Shown in pieces: positions 41,808-51,064 of a DNA stretch of 51,514 nt. Numbering within the stretch: position 1 is the first letter of the stretch; each line of letters opens with the position of its first letter. Source of the stretch: Albidovulum sp. GTDB lineage: Bacteria; Pseudomonadota; Alphaproteobacteria; Rhodobacterales; Rhodobacteraceae. The notes beneath the pieces were generated by a model that did no database searches, was not told the DNA's origin, and saw nothing but the letters and a program-made list of their open reading frames with translations. The stretch is taken from contig JAUQYA010000114.1 of NCBI GenBank assembly GCA_030837785.1, forward strand, positions 1 to 51,514. Direction: 5' to 3'. Both the position numbers and the translations under genes were made by a program.

Positions 41808-42893
41808 TCAGGCCTCCCAGTCGGCCAGGAGCGCGGCAATCTCCAGGGGCTCCGACTGCGACCCCGCGCCGATCCGGCCCGGGGTGCGCGACAGGCGCGG
41901 CGCCGGCGCGGGCTGGACCATGCCGTCATGGATGACATAGGTCGCGCGGGCGGCGTTGTGGGGATGGGCGGGCGCCTCGGCCAGCGTCAGCACCGGCACC
42001 GCGCAGGCGTCCGATCCGGCGAAGACCGCGGCCCAGTCGTCGCGCGTCCGCTCCGCGATCCTTGCCGCGACCCGCGCGGCCGCCTCCGGCCAGCGCGCCC
42101 GGTCCATCTGGGCGGGCATCGCGGCGGCGTCGATCCCCGCCAGCCGCAGGAACTCGGCCCAGAACTTCGGCTCGATCGCGCCCACGGCGAGAAAGCCGCC
42201 GCAGCGGCATTGATAGCAGCGATAGAACGGCGCCGCCCCGTCGAGGTGGTTCGCCTCGCGCGCCTCGGACCAGAGCCCCTCGGCCGCCATGCCCTGGATC
42301 ATCGCCATCTGGTGCGCCACGCCGTCGCTGATCGCCGCGTCGACGACCTGTCCCCGGCCGCTGCGGCCCGCCTCGAGGAAGGCGCAGGCCATGCCGAAGG
42401 CGAGATACATTGCGCCGCTGCCGAAATCGCCGACGAGGTTGAGGGGCGGCACCGGCCGTTCCGCCGGGCCGATCGCATGGAGCGCGCCGGAGAGCGCGAT
42501 GTAGTTGAGATCATGCCCGGCCGTCTTCGCGAACGGGCCAGACTGGCCCCAGCCGGTCATCCGGCCATAGACAAGGCGGGGATTTTCCGGGAAATCCCCG
42601 GGCCCGAGGCCGAGCCGCTCCATCACGCCGGGCCGCAAGCCCTCGATCAGCCCGTCGGCGCAGCCGATCAGCCGCCGCGCCGCGCGATGCCCCGCCTCGG
42701 ACTTGAGGTCGAGCGTCACGAAGCCGCGGCCGCGGTCGAGGATGTCGCGGGAAAGCCCGAGCAGGTGGCGGTTGCCCGGCCGCTCGATCCGCACCACCTC
42801 GGCCCCCATGTCGGCCAGCACCATCGCGGTGAAGGGTGTGGGCCCCAGCCCCGCGATCTCGACGACCCGCAGGCCAGAAAGCGGCCCCCTCAC
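41808..42893 (-). CDS. CaiB/BaiF family CoA enzyme, alpha-methylacyl-CoA racemase type
   Basis: The 361-residue protein starts at GTG 42893, giving MRGPLSGLRVVEIAG and overlapping the ABC-F stop (GTGA); an ATG at 42923 would add ten residues. AMACR active-site residues are seen: His in KTAGHDLNYIALSG and Asp in NLVGDFGSGAMYLAFG. It likely epimerises 2-methylacyl-CoA esters for beta-oxidation of branched chains. A CoA-transferase role is less likely because of these motifs. Confidence 0.85.
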   Translation of the reverse strand: MRGPLSGLRVVEIAGLGPTPFTAMVLADMGAEVVRIERPGNRHLLGLSRDILDRGRGFVTLDLKSEAGHRAARRLIGCADGLIEGLRPGVMERLGLGPGDFPENPRLVYGRMTGWGQSGPFAKTAGHDLNYIALSGALHAIGPAERPVPPLNLVGDFGSGAMYLAFGMACAFLEAGRSGRGQVVDAAISDGVAHQMAMIQGMAAEGLWSEAREANHLDGAAPFYRCYQCRCGGFLAVGAIEPKFWAEFLRLAGIDAAAMPAQMDRARWPEAAARVAARIAERTRDDWAAVFAGSDACAVPVLTLAEAPAHPHNAARATYVIHDGMVQPAPAPRLSRTPGRIGAGSQSEPLEIAALLADWEA

Positions 42894-44701
42894 GCCGAAG
42901 CCTTCTCTTCCAGCATCAGCCATTCCTCCTCCGCCGCCGCCAGCGCCGCCTGCCGCTCGGCCAGCCCCTCCGAGGCGCGGCGGAACCTGTCGGGCGCCTT
43001 GCCGAACAGCTCGGGGTCCGACAGGAAGTCGGCAAGCTTGCCGATCTCGGCCTCGAGCCGCTCGATGATCCCCGGCAGCGCGTCGAGCCGGTGGCGTTCG
43101 GTGAAGGTCAGGCCCTGGGCGGGCTTCTTCGCTCTCGGGTCGGGGGCGGGCGCCGCCTTTGCGGCCGCCCTGGCGGGTGCCACGGCAGCGGCCTCGGGCC
43201 TCTGCACCTGATAGTCGGTCCAGCCGCCGGCATAGACGGTGACGCGCCCGTCGCCCTCGAAGGCCACCGTCGTCGTCGCCACCCGGTCGATGAAGTCGCG
43301 GTCGTGGCTGACCAGGAGAACCGTGCCGTCGTAGTCCCCGAGCACATCCTGCAAGAGGTCGAGCGTCTCGACATCGAGGTCGTTGGTCGGCTCGTCGAAC
43401 ACCAGGAGGTTCGACGGCCGGGCCATGATCCGCGCCAGAAGAAGCCGCGCCCGCTCGCCGCCGGAGAGCGAGCCCACCGGCGCCCGCGCCTGCGCCTCGT
43501 CGAAGAGGAAGTCCTTCAGATAGGCCACCACATGACGCGGCTCGCCCCGCACCATCACCTGATCCGGCCGGCCGGAAACCGCCATGCCCGGGTCGTTCAC
43601 CAGCGCATCCCAGAGCGTCATGGCGGGGTCGAGCGCGGCGCGCGCCTGATCGAAGACCGCGATCTGAAGGTTCGTGCCGTGCCGCAGCGTGCCGCTGTCG
43701 GGCGCCATCTCTCCGGTCAGGAGCTTCAGCAGCGTGGTCTTGCCGGCGCCGTTCGGGCCGACGAAGGCCACCCGGTCGCCGCGCAGGATGGTCAGGTCGA
43801 GAGGCTTGAGGATGCGCCTCCCGCCGAAGGCCTTGGCGATCCCCTTCGCCTCGATCACCAGCCGGCCGGAAACCTGGCCGGTTTCCAGCGCCATCGCCGC
43901 CGTGCCCTGCCGCCGGATCATCGCCGCCCGCTCCGCCCGCATCGCGTCGAGCGCGCGCAGCCGTCCCTGGTTGCGCCTCCGCCGGGCGGAAATGCCCTCG
44001 ACCGCCCATTTCGCCTCGGCCCTGATCTTCCGGTCGAGCTTGTGGCGCGCAAGGTCTTCCCCGGCCCAGACGGTCTCGCGCCAGTCCTCGAAATCGCCGA
44101 AACCCTTCTCGTTGCGGCGCACCGCGCCGCGGTCGATCCAGAGCGTCGCGCGCGTCAGCGCCCTGAGGAAGGCGCGGTCGTGGCTGATCACGACGAAGGC
44201 CGCCCGGGTCTCGCGCAGGCGCTCCTCGAGCCAGAGGGTCGCCTCGATGTCGAGATGGTTGGTGGGCTCGTCAAGCAGCATCAGCTCCGGCGCCTCCGCC
44301 AGAAGCCGCGCCAGCGCCGCGCGCCGCCGCTCGCCCCCCGAGGCCGCGGCGACCGGCGTCGCGGGGTCGAACTTCAGCCCCTCGGCCACCACCGCCACCC
44401 GATAGGCCTCATCCTCCGGCAGGCCGGCGGCGGCGAAGGCGCCGAGCGTGGCGAAACCCGCGAAATCCGGCTCCTGCTCCATGTAGCCGGTGGTGACGCC
44501 GGGCGCCGCCACCCGCTCGCCCGCATCGGCCTCCACGATCCCCGCCATGACCTTCATCAGCGTCGACTTGCCTGAGCCGTTGCGCCCGACCAGCGCCAGC
44601 CGGTCGCCGGGCTGGATGGTCAGGTCGAGCCCCTCGAACAGGGGCGTGCCGCCGAAGGTCAGGGAAATGCCGGAAAGCTGGAGAAGGGGTGCGCGCGCCA
44701 T
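42890..44701 (-). CDS. uup: ABC-F family ATPase (Uup-like)
   Basis: The product has 603 residues and two ATP-binding cassettes with no membrane domain. Walker A sequences are VGRNGSGKST and VGPNGAGKTT; signatures ASGGERRR and LSGGERAR; Walker B LLDEPTNHLD and VFDEPTNDLD. The linker between them (ARHKLDRKIRAEAKWAVEG) and the C-terminal coiled coil (LTFTERHRLDALPGIIERLE...) match Uup, which acts on ribosomes or DNA. ATG 44701 is used. It lies downstream of ispG with a dispersed repeat in the gap. Confidence 0.88.
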   Translation of the reverse strand: MARAPLLQLSGISLTFGGTPLFEGLDLTIQPGDRLALVGRNGSGKSTLMKVMAGIVEADAGERVAAPGVTTGYMEQEPDFAGFATLGAFAAAGLPEDEAYRVAVVAEGLKFDPATPVAAASGGERRRAALARLLAEAPELMLLDEPTNHLDIEATLWLEERLRETRAAFVVISHDRAFLRALTRATLWIDRGAVRRNEKGFGDFEDWRETVWAGEDLARHKLDRKIRAEAKWAVEGISARRRRNQGRLRALDAMRAERAAMIRRQGTAAMALETGQVSGRLVIEAKGIAKAFGGRRILKPLDLTILRGDRVAFVGPNGAGKTTLLKLLTGEMAPDSGTLRHGTNLQIAVFDQARAALDPAMTLWDALVNDPGMAVSGRPDQVMVRGEPRHVVAYLKDFLFDEAQARAPVGSLSGGERARLLLARIMARPSNLLVFDEPTNDLDVETLDLLQDVLGDYDGTVLLVSHDRDFIDRVATTTVAFEGDGRVTVYAGGWTDYQVQRPEAAAVAPARAAAKAAPAPDPRAKKPAQGLTFTERHRLDALPGIIERLEAEIGKLADFLSDPELFGKAPDRFRRASEGLAERQAALAAAEEEWLMLEEKASA

Positions 44702-44744
44702 GATCCCCGTCAGCTAATCCGCCGCCCGGCGCCCGTCAACCGGC

Positions 44745-44813
44745 GCTTCTTCGTTGCCGAAATACCCCGGGGGTGAATGCGGGCCTGCCCGCAGAGGGGG
44801 CAGCGCCCCCTCC
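44745..44813 (-). repeat. dispersed intergenic repeat, full copy between ispG and the ABC-F gene
   Basis: On the minus strand two hairpins (GAGGGGGC/GCCCCCTC and GCGGGC/GCCCGC) lead into ATTCACCCCCGGGGTATTTC and GGCAACGAAG. The last part is shared with copies near 28310 and 50655. The hairpins could also end the ispG transcript. Confidence 0.65.
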
Positions 44814-44822
44814 CCCGCCTCG

Positions 44823-45944
44823 CTACTCGGCCGCTGCCTTCGCCGCGTCGATCTCGGCGGCCCGCGCCTCGACCAGGGCGACGATATGGTCGATCATCTC
44901 GGCGTTGGTCATCTTGTGGCTCTGCCGGCCGGCGAGATAGACCATGCCCGTCCCGGCGCCGCCGCCGGTGAAGCCGATGTCGGTCATCAGCGCCTCGCCC
45001 GGGCCGTTGACCACGCAGCCGATGATCGACAGGCTGATCGGCGTCCTGACATGTTCGAGCCGCTTCTCCAGCGCCTCGACCGTCCTGATCACGTCGAACC
45101 CCTGCCGCGCGCAGGAGGGGCAGGAGATGATCTGCACCCCGCGCGTCCTCAGCCCGAGCGACTTCAGGACCTCGTAGCCGACCTTCACCTCCTCGACCGG
45201 ATCGGCCGAGAGCGAGACGCGGATGGTGTCGCCGATGCCCATCCAGAGGAGGTTGCCAAGGCCGATGGCGGATTTCACCGTGCCCGACATGAGGCCCCCC
45301 GCCTCGGTGATGCCGAGGTGGATCGGCGCGTCGGTGGCCTCGGCGAGCTGCTGGTAGGCGGCAGCGGCGAGGAAGACGTCGGAGGCCTTGCAGGAGATCT
45401 TGAACTCGTGAAAGTCGTTGTCCTGCAGTAGCTTGATGTGGTCGAGTCCGGATTCCACCATCGCCTCGGGACAGGGTTCGCCGTATTTGTCGAGAAGGTG
45501 CTTCTCGAGACTGCCGGCGTTGACGCCGATGCGGATCGAGCACCCGTGATCCTTCGCCGCCTTCACCACCTCGGCCACCCGCTTCGCGTCGCCGATGTTG
45601 CCGGGATTGATCCTGAGGCAGGCCGCCCCCGCCTCGGCCGCCTCGATGGCGCGGCGGTAGTGGAAATGGATGTCGGCGACGATCGGCACCGGGCTTTCGC
45701 GGACGATCTCGCGCAGCGCCCGCGTCGAAGCCTCGTCGGGGGTCGAGACGCGGACGATGTCGGCCCCGGCATTGGCCGCGCGGCTCACCTGCTCCACCGT
45801 CGCCCGCACGTCGGAGGTGATGGTGTTGGTCATCGTCTGCACGGTGATCGGCGCGTCGCCGCCGACCGGGACGTCGCCCACCATGATCCGGCGGGACTTG
45901 CGCCGTTCGATGTTGCGCCAGGGTCGGATCGGATTGTGGGTCAT
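44823..45944 (-). CDS. ispG: 4-hydroxy-3-methylbut-2-en-1-yl diphosphate synthase
   Basis: This 373-residue enzyme of the non-mevalonate isoprenoid pathway has VQTMTNTITSD, VADIHFHYRRAIEAAEAGAACLRINPGN and the 4Fe-4S ligands in ISCPSCARQGFD and IIGCVVNGPGEA. The TIM-barrel Glu lies in GITEAGGL. It starts at ATG 45944, 69 bases after the rodZ-like gene and in the same direction. Confidence 0.97.
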   Translation of the reverse strand: MTHNPIRPWRNIERRKSRRIMVGDVPVGGDAPITVQTMTNTITSDVRATVEQVSRAANAGADIVRVSTPDEASTRALREIVRESPVPIVADIHFHYRRAIEAAEAGAACLRINPGNIGDAKRVAEVVKAAKDHGCSIRIGVNAGSLEKHLLDKYGEPCPEAMVESGLDHIKLLQDNDFHEFKISCKASDVFLAAAAYQQLAEATDAPIHLGITEAGGLMSGTVKSAIGLGNLLWMGIGDTIRVSLSADPVEEVKVGYEVLKSLGLRTRGVQIISCPSCARQGFDVIRTVEALEKRLEHVRTPISLSIIGCVVNGPGEALMTDIGFTGGGAGTGMVYLAGRQSHKMTNAEMIDHIVALVEARAAEIDAAKAAAE

Positions 45945-46013
45945 GTCAGCCTCGGCACGCGTTCGCTCGGGCGATAGATAGACCGCCCGGCCAACGACGG
46001 CAATGCGGCGGGA

Positions 46014-47243
46014 TCACTCGCTGGCCGGCGCCTCGGGCGCGACGGCGGCGGCATCGGCCACGGCGGTCGAGTATTTCGCGAGGTCGGCGTCGCTTTCCAG
46101 GTCGGCCAGCGCGTATTTCGCGGTCAGCGCCGCGGGCGACAGCACCAGGTTCTTGGTGACCGAGCCGCGGGCACCGGCGGGCCCGTAGGTCTGGCCGTTG
46201 ACGGCGAAATAGACCGCACCCGACTCGCCCACCCGCATCACCGGCGGTTCCTCGAGCTTGGGCAGCGCGTAGCGCTCGCCGGCGTCGAGGATCTTCTCGA
46301 AGATGACGGTTCCGTCCGCCGCCTGCACCCGCACCCAGGCCGGGCGCACCGCCAGAAGCTCCACCTCGGGCGCGTCGGCGGCGACGACCTGCACCGGCGT
46401 CTCGCCGAGCGCCGGCTGCGGCTGGGCCTGCGCGACCTCAGCCGCCTGTGTCTCCGCCACCGGCAGCAGGCCCACGCTCTGCGGGTCGATCGCCGCGATC
46501 GGCCCGTCGCGCGCCACCAGCACCGGCACGTCGAGCGCCTGCGGCCGGTAGAGCCGGTCGAGCGCGTCCGGTGCGGGCGGCAGCACGTCCTGTCCCGGCA
46601 GCGCGGCCAGCGCGACCTCGCCGCTGTCCTGCTGGTCGGCCAGCGTCTTGCCGGCGCCGGCCAGCGGGTCGAGGTCGGCGACGACGCCCGGCGCCTGGTC
46701 GACCGGGGCGAGCGTGACCTTCTGCACCTCCTGCAGCACCGACCAGCCGCCATAGCCGATCCCGCCGATCAAGAGGAGAAGGACAAGGATGGAGCCCACC
46801 GCGCCCGGCTGGATGCCCGACCAGATCGCCTCGCCGCGCGGCACGAAGCTGGCGTTGGGGTTGGCGAGCGGATCGGCGTATTCGACCTTCCGCCGCGCGA
46901 CGACCGGGCCGGAGGCCGCCGCCGACATCCCGTGCGCGACGGTGAAGTTCGCCTCCTGGCAGAAGCGGCGGAACGCCGTCTCGGGGTCCATCCCGAGGTA
47001 GCGCGCGTAGGAGCGCACATAGCCGGCCACGAATCCCGGCGTCTCGAAGGCCGAGACATCGCAGTTCTCGATCGCCGCGATGTAGCTGGCCTTGATCTTC
47101 AGTTCGCGCTGAACGTCGAGGAGGGACTTGGCGAGCGTCGCACGTTCCCCGCGCATGATGTCGCCGAGCCGCAGTTCATAGTCGTCAAACCCCTTGGGTT
47201 TGTCCGAATCCTGCGCCGAAGGTGGCACCCTCCGCCCGATCAT
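46014..47243 (-). CDS. RodZ-like cell-shape protein (HTH domain, membrane anchor, DUF4115)
   Basis: The product has about 409 residues from ATG 47243; a GTG two codons upstream is the alternative. The N-terminal Xre-type helix-turn-helix (about 28-95) has KSLLDVQRELKIKASYIAAIENCD and GFVAGYVRSYARYLG. One membrane segment (AVGSILVLLLLIGGIGYGGW) lies near 155-175, then a Gln/Pro/Ala-rich linker, then the C-terminal DUF4115 beta domain (AWVRVQAADGTVIFEKIL, YALPKLEEPPVMRVG). RodZ links MreB to the envelope. The linkage to ispG is common. Confidence 0.88.
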   Translation of the reverse strand: MIGRRVPPSAQDSDKPKGFDDYELRLGDIMRGERATLAKSLLDVQRELKIKASYIAAIENCDVSAFETPGFVAGYVRSYARYLGMDPETAFRRFCQEANFTVAHGMSAAASGPVVARRKVEYADPLANPNASFVPRGEAIWSGIQPGAVGSILVLLLLIGGIGYGGWSVLQEVQKVTLAPVDQAPGVVADLDPLAGAGKTLADQQDSGEVALAALPGQDVLPPAPDALDRLYRPQALDVPVLVARDGPIAAIDPQSVGLLPVAETQAAEVAQAQPQPALGETPVQVVAADAPEVELLAVRPAWVRVQAADGTVIFEKILDAGERYALPKLEEPPVMRVGESGAVYFAVNGQTYGPAGARGSVTKNLVLSPAALTAKYALADLESDADLAKYSTAVADAAAVAPEAPASE

Positions 47244-47354
47244 TCCCACTGCCCCGTACCGTTGTCCCCAGGCGGCCGACGATTCGTCTTACCCCTGCCG
47301 TCCTATTGGGAATTTCATACCACACGGCAAGGGCGAATGCGACGGCGGATGGCG

Positions 47355-48578
47355 TCAGGCGGACAGTTCGGCGCGATTCAGCGCGCAATGTGCCCAGAGT
47401 TTGTCCATCGCGCGGACGAGGCGCTCGATGTCCTCGGCCGTATGCACCGGCGAGGGCGTGAAGCGCAGCCGCTCGGTGCCCCGCGGCACGGTCGGGAAGT
47501 TGATCGGCTGCACATAGATCCCGTAATGCTCCAGAAGCATGTCGGAGATCTTCTTGCAGTGCACCGGGTCGCCCACGTGCACCGGCACGATATGCGTGCC
47601 GCGGTCGATGATCGGAAGGCCGAGCGCGCGAAGCCGCGCCTTGAGGATGCGGGCGCATTCCTGCTGCCCGTCGCGCAGGTGCTGCGCCGTCTTGACGTAG
47701 CGGACCGCAGCCGCCGCCCCCGCCGCGACCGCCGGCGGCAGCGAGGTGGTGAAGATGAAGCCCGGCGCGTAGGAGCGGATCGCGTCCACCATCTTCGCCG
47801 AACCGGCGATGTAGCCGCCCATCACGCCGAAGGCCTTGGCGAGCGTCGCGTTGATGATGTCGATGCGTCCCATCAGCCCCAGCTTCTCCGCCACCCCGCC
47901 GCCGCGCGGACCATACATGCCGACGGCATGGACCTCGTCGAGGTAGGTCAGCGCGCCGAAGTCGCGCGCGGCGTCGCAGATCGCCTCCATCGGGCAGATG
48001 TCACCGTCCATCGAATAGACCGACTCGAAGGCGACGAGCTTCGGCGCCGCCGGATCGTCGGCCGCCATCAGCGCCCGCAGGTGCTCCACGTCGTTGTGGC
48101 GGAAGACGCGCTTGGCCCCGCCGTTGCGGCGGATGCCCTCGATCATCGAGGCGTGGTTCAGTTCGTCGGAATAGATGATCAGGCCGGGAAAGAGCTTCGG
48201 CAGGGTCGAGAGCGTCGCGTCGTTGGCGATATAGGCCGAGGTGAAGACGAGCGCCGCCTCCTTGCGGTGCAGGTCCGCGATCTCGGCCTCCAGCCGCTTG
48301 TGGTAGACCGTGGTGCCCGAGATGTTGCGGGTGCCGCCCGACCCGGCGCCGGCCGCGTCCAGCGCCTCGTGCATCGCGGCAAGCACCGCCGGATGCTGGC
48401 CCATGCCGAGGTAGTCGTTGCCGCACCAGACGGTGATTTCCTTCTCGGTCCCGTCGGGACGGGTCCAGATCGCCTTGGGGAAGCGGCCGTTGCGGCGCTC
48501 GATGTCGATGAAGGTGCGGTAGCGGCCCTCGTCGTGCAGGCGCTGGAGCGCCCGGTCGAGCTGAGCATCATAGTCCAT
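47355..48578 (-). CDS. hemA: 5-aminolevulinate synthase
   Basis: The product has 407 residues. It condenses glycine and succinyl-CoA, the first step of tetrapyrrole synthesis in alphaproteobacteria. The N-terminus YDAQLDRALQRLHDEGRYRTF and TVWCGNDYLGMGQHP match Rhodobacter HemA; the PLP Lys is Lys248 in NATLAKAFGVMGGY, the same number as in the R. capsulatus enzyme. ATG 48578 has GGGGGA upstream. An FNR-type box lies 64 bases upstream, so oxygen control is likely. A second isozyme may exist elsewhere. Confidence 0.97.
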   Translation of the reverse strand: MDYDAQLDRALQRLHDEGRYRTFIDIERRNGRFPKAIWTRPDGTEKEITVWCGNDYLGMGQHPAVLAAMHEALDAAGAGSGGTRNISGTTVYHKRLEAEIADLHRKEAALVFTSAYIANDATLSTLPKLFPGLIIYSDELNHASMIEGIRRNGGAKRVFRHNDVEHLRALMAADDPAAPKLVAFESVYSMDGDICPMEAICDAARDFGALTYLDEVHAVGMYGPRGGGVAEKLGLMGRIDIINATLAKAFGVMGGYIAGSAKMVDAIRSYAPGFIFTTSLPPAVAAGAAAAVRYVKTAQHLRDGQQECARILKARLRALGLPIIDRGTHIVPVHVGDPVHCKKISDMLLEHYGIYVQPINFPTVPRGTERLRFTPSPVHTAEDIERLVRAMDKLWAHCALNRAELSA

Positions 48579-48613
48579 CTGCAATTCCCCCGGCTTCCTG
48601 TCCGTCCCCGGGC

Positions 48614-48655
48614 CATAGGCCCATGTCGCGCTGGCGTCCTTGATAACGGTCAAAT
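48614..48655 (-). promoter_or_regulatory. FNR-type box and -10 region of hemA
   Basis: TTGAC-CGTT-ATCAA (48655-48642 on the minus strand) differs by one base from the FNR/FnrL consensus TTGAT-N4-ATCAA. A possible -10 element TATGGC lies at 48619-48614, placing the box centre about 42 bases before the likely transcription start, the class II activator position. FnrL control of hemA is established in R. sphaeroides. Confidence 0.65.
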
Positions 48656-48793
48656 CCTCGCCGCACGAGGGTACAATTTGCCGCGCATGGGCGGGTGGCC
48701 TCGGGGGGTGCCGCCCCGCGAACGCGGGGGCCCGTCTGGACATTGGCCGCCACGCTGCTACCGTCCGGACCAGATCCAGAAGTGGAGAGCCCC

Positions 48794-50164
48794 ATGAGCC
48801 TCGACACCGTCCTGTCCCGCATCGACGAGACCCTTCCGCAGGCGATGGACCGCCTCTTCGCGCTCCTGCGCATCCCCTCGATCTCCACCGACCCGGCCTA
48901 CAAGGCGGACTGCGCAAAGGCCGCCGACTGGCTGGCCGAGGATCTCCGCAGCCTCGGCTTCGACGCCGCCGCGCGGGCCACGCCCGGCCATCCGATGGTG
49001 GTGGGCCACGGCGGGACCGGCGGCCGGCACCTCCTGTTCTACGGCCATTACGACGTCCAGCCGGTCGATCCGCTCGACCTCTGGCACCGTGACCCGTTCG
49101 ACCCGACGGTCGAGGAGACGCCGAAAGGCCCGGTGATCCGCGCCCGCGGCGCCGCTGACGACAAGGGGCAACTCATGACCTTCGTCGAGGCCTGCCGGGC
49201 CTGGAAACACGTCCACGGCACCCTGCCCGGCCGGCTCACGATCTTCCTCGAGGGCGAGGAGGAATCCGGCTCCCCCTCGCTCGTCCCCTTCATGGAGGCG
49301 CACCGCAAGGAGCTGACGGCCGATCTCGCGCTGATCTGCGACACCGGGCTCTTCGATTCCTCCCGCCCCGCGATCACGACGATGCTGCGCGGGCTTCTGG
49401 GCGAAGAGATCACCATCACCGGCCCGGACAAGGACCTGCATTCGGGCATGTACGGCGGCGCCGCGATGAACCCGATCCGGGTGCTCGCGGGGATCATCGC
49501 CTCGCTCCACGACGAGAACGGGAAGGTCACCGTGCCGGGCTTCTACGATGGCGTGCAGGATCTGCCCGAAGCCCTGCGCGCCCAGTGGCAGGCGCTCGCC
49601 TTCGACCACCAGAGGTTTCTCGGAGACGTCGGGCTTTCGGTGCCGGCGGGCGAACACGACCGGACGCCGCTCGAAATGCTCTGGTCGCGCCCGACGGCCG
49701 AGGTCAACGGCATCTGGGGCGGCTACAGCGGCGCGGGGTTCAAGACGGTGCTGCCGTCCCAGGCCCACGCCAAGATCTCCTTCCGGCTGGTTCCCGGCCA
49801 GGACCCGCACCGCCTGCGCGACAATTTCCGCAACCATGTCCGCACCATGATTCCCTTCGACTGCCAGGTGGCCTTCCACGGACACAACGCCAGCGAGGCG
49901 GGCGTCATGGACATTTCCGACCCCGCCTTCGAGGCCGCGCGCAAGGCGCTCGGCGAGGAATGGGGCCAGCCCGCCTCCTATGTCGGCTGCGGCGGCTCGA
50001 TCCCGATCGCGGGCTATTTCCGGTCCGTCCTCGGCATGGACGCGATGCTCGTCGGCTTCGGCAAGGATGATGACCAGATCCACAGCCCGAACGAGAAGTA
50101 CGACGTCGAAAGCTTCCACAGGGGCATCCGCTCCTGGGCGCGCATCCTCGCCGCGCTGCAATGA
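48794..50164 (+). CDS. M20-family metallodipeptidase
   Basis: The product has 456 residues. Metal ligands are evident: His/Asp in LLFYGHYDVQPVDP, Asp in ARGAADDKGQLMTF, the catalytic/metal Glu pair in FLEGEEESGSPS, Asp in LICDTGLFD and His in QIHSPNEKYDVESF. A dimerisation (lid) domain lies around 190-350. It resembles the carnosinase/CNDP-like group that splits dipeptides. ATG 48794 has GGAGA upstream. The stop overlaps the GNAT start (ATGA). Confidence 0.92.
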   Translation: MSLDTVLSRIDETLPQAMDRLFALLRIPSISTDPAYKADCAKAADWLAEDLRSLGFDAAARATPGHPMVVGHGGTGGRHLLFYGHYDVQPVDPLDLWHRDPFDPTVEETPKGPVIRARGAADDKGQLMTFVEACRAWKHVHGTLPGRLTIFLEGEEESGSPSLVPFMEAHRKELTADLALICDTGLFDSSRPAITTMLRGLLGEEITITGPDKDLHSGMYGGAAMNPIRVLAGIIASLHDENGKVTVPGFYDGVQDLPEALRAQWQALAFDHQRFLGDVGLSVPAGEHDRTPLEMLWSRPTAEVNGIWGGYSGAGFKTVLPSQAHAKISFRLVPGQDPHRLRDNFRNHVRTMIPFDCQVAFHGHNASEAGVMDISDPAFEAARKALGEEWGQPASYVGCGGSIPIAGYFRSVLGMDAMLVGFGKDDDQIHSPNEKYDVESFHRGIRSWARILAALQ

Positions 50165-50637
50165 CGTCTTCCACTCCTGCCCGGTCCGCCGCGGCCGGGC
50201 TTGCGATCCGCGATGCCGGCCCGGGCGACGAGGCCGCCTGGCGCACCCTCTGGGCGGGCTACCTCGCCTTCTACGACCTGGCGCTTCCGCCCGGGGTGAC
50301 CGCTTCGACCTGGGCACGGCTGATCGACCGGAACTCCCCTCTCAAGGCGCGGCTCGCGCTGCGGGACGGGCGCCTCCTCGGCTTCGCCATCCACCAGCAC
50401 CACCCCTCGAGCTGGGTCGCGGGCGACGACTGCTATCTCGAAGATCTCTATGTCGATGCCGGGGCGCGCGGCGCGGGCGTCGGCAGGGCACTCCTCGAGG
50501 ATCTGATTGCGCTGGCCCGCGCGCGCGACTGGCACCGCCTCTACTGGCACGCCGATCAGAAGAATGCCCGCGCCCGCGCGCTCTATGACCGCTATGCCGC
50601 GGACGACGGCCATATCCGCTACCGGATGACGCTCTGA
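50161..50637 (+). CDS. GNAT-family N-acetyltransferase
   Basis: The product has 158 residues. The acetyl-CoA loop is YVDAGARGAGVGRALLEDLI (about 97-116), preceded by the strand DCYLEDLYVD, and followed by the typical YWHADQKNARARALYDRYA. The substrate is unknown. It overlaps the M20 peptidase by 4 bases, so the two are probably translated together and may act on one substrate. Confidence 0.88.
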   Translation: MTSSTPARSAAAGLAIRDAGPGDEAAWRTLWAGYLAFYDLALPPGVTASTWARLIDRNSPLKARLALRDGRLLGFAIHQHHPSSWVAGDDCYLEDLYVDAGARGAGVGRALLEDLIALARARDWHRLYWHADQKNARARALYDRYAADDGHIRYRMTL

Positions 50638-50644
50638 CCCGCCG

Positions 50645-50676
50645 CTGCTTCGTTGCCAGATACCCCCGCCGGAAGC
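50645..50676 (-). repeat. dispersed intergenic repeat, copy after the GNAT gene
   Basis: On the minus strand GGCGGGGGTATCTGGCAACG and AAGC, preceded by GGGAGCTTCC. It shares the core GGGGTAT-YT-GCAACGAAG with the copies near 28310 and 44760. Confidence 0.6.
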
Positions 50677-50720
50677 TCCCGCCCCCGCCGCAGGCCCGGC
50701 GGCGGGCACCTCACAAGAGA

Positions 50721-50740
50721 CGGGGGCCCGAAGGCCCCCG
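50721..50740. terminator. hairpin between convergent GNAT and DUF1344 genes
   Basis: CGGGGGCC and GGCCCCCG pair perfectly around a CGAA/TTCG tetraloop. T-runs are poor on both sides, so termination strength is uncertain. Confidence 0.55.
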
Positions 50741-50762
50741 CCGATCCCTCCCGGCGCCGATC

Positions 50763-50804
50763 ACTTGACGCCGATCACCTGACGACGGTCACCTGACGAC
50801 GGTC
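50763..50804 (-). repeat. 14-base tandem repeat across the stop of the DUF1344 gene
   Basis: On the minus strand GACCGTCGTCAGGT occurs twice exactly (50804-50791 and 50790-50777), then a diverged third unit GATCGGCGTCAAGT (50776-50763) and a partial fourth. The stop codon TGA (50791-50789) spans the first unit boundary. Confidence 0.8.
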
Positions 50805-51064
50805 ACGGACAGCACGTCGCGCGTCTCGTTCGAACTGCCGGCGTTGCTGTTCTTGTCCCACAGCACGCTGACCTTCTCGCCGACCTTCAGGCCGGGATCC
50901 TTGAAGGCGCCGGGCAGCATGTAGATCGTGCCGTCCTCGAGCGTGAGGGTGCGCGCCTTCATGTCGAAGGACTTGATCATGCCGGTCGTCGTCTCGGAGG
51001 CATAGGCCACCGAGGTTGCGCCGAGCGCGGTCACGAGCACGAGGGGAAGAATCTGCAAACGCAT
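50789..51064 (-). CDS. DUF1344 secreted small protein
   Basis: The product has 91 residues from ATG 51064, with a signal peptide (MRLQILPLVLVTALGATSVAYA). The mature part GMIKSFDMKARTLTLEDGTIYMLP...VGEKVSVLWDK is the DUF1344 domain, a small beta-barrel-like fold that is probably periplasmic. Its function is not known. The last codons lie in a 14-base tandem repeat. Confidence 0.85.
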   Translation of the reverse strand: MRLQILPLVLVTALGATSVAYASETTTGMIKSFDMKARTLTLEDGTIYMLPGAFKDPGLKVGEKVSVLWDKNSNAGSSNETRDVLSVTVVR

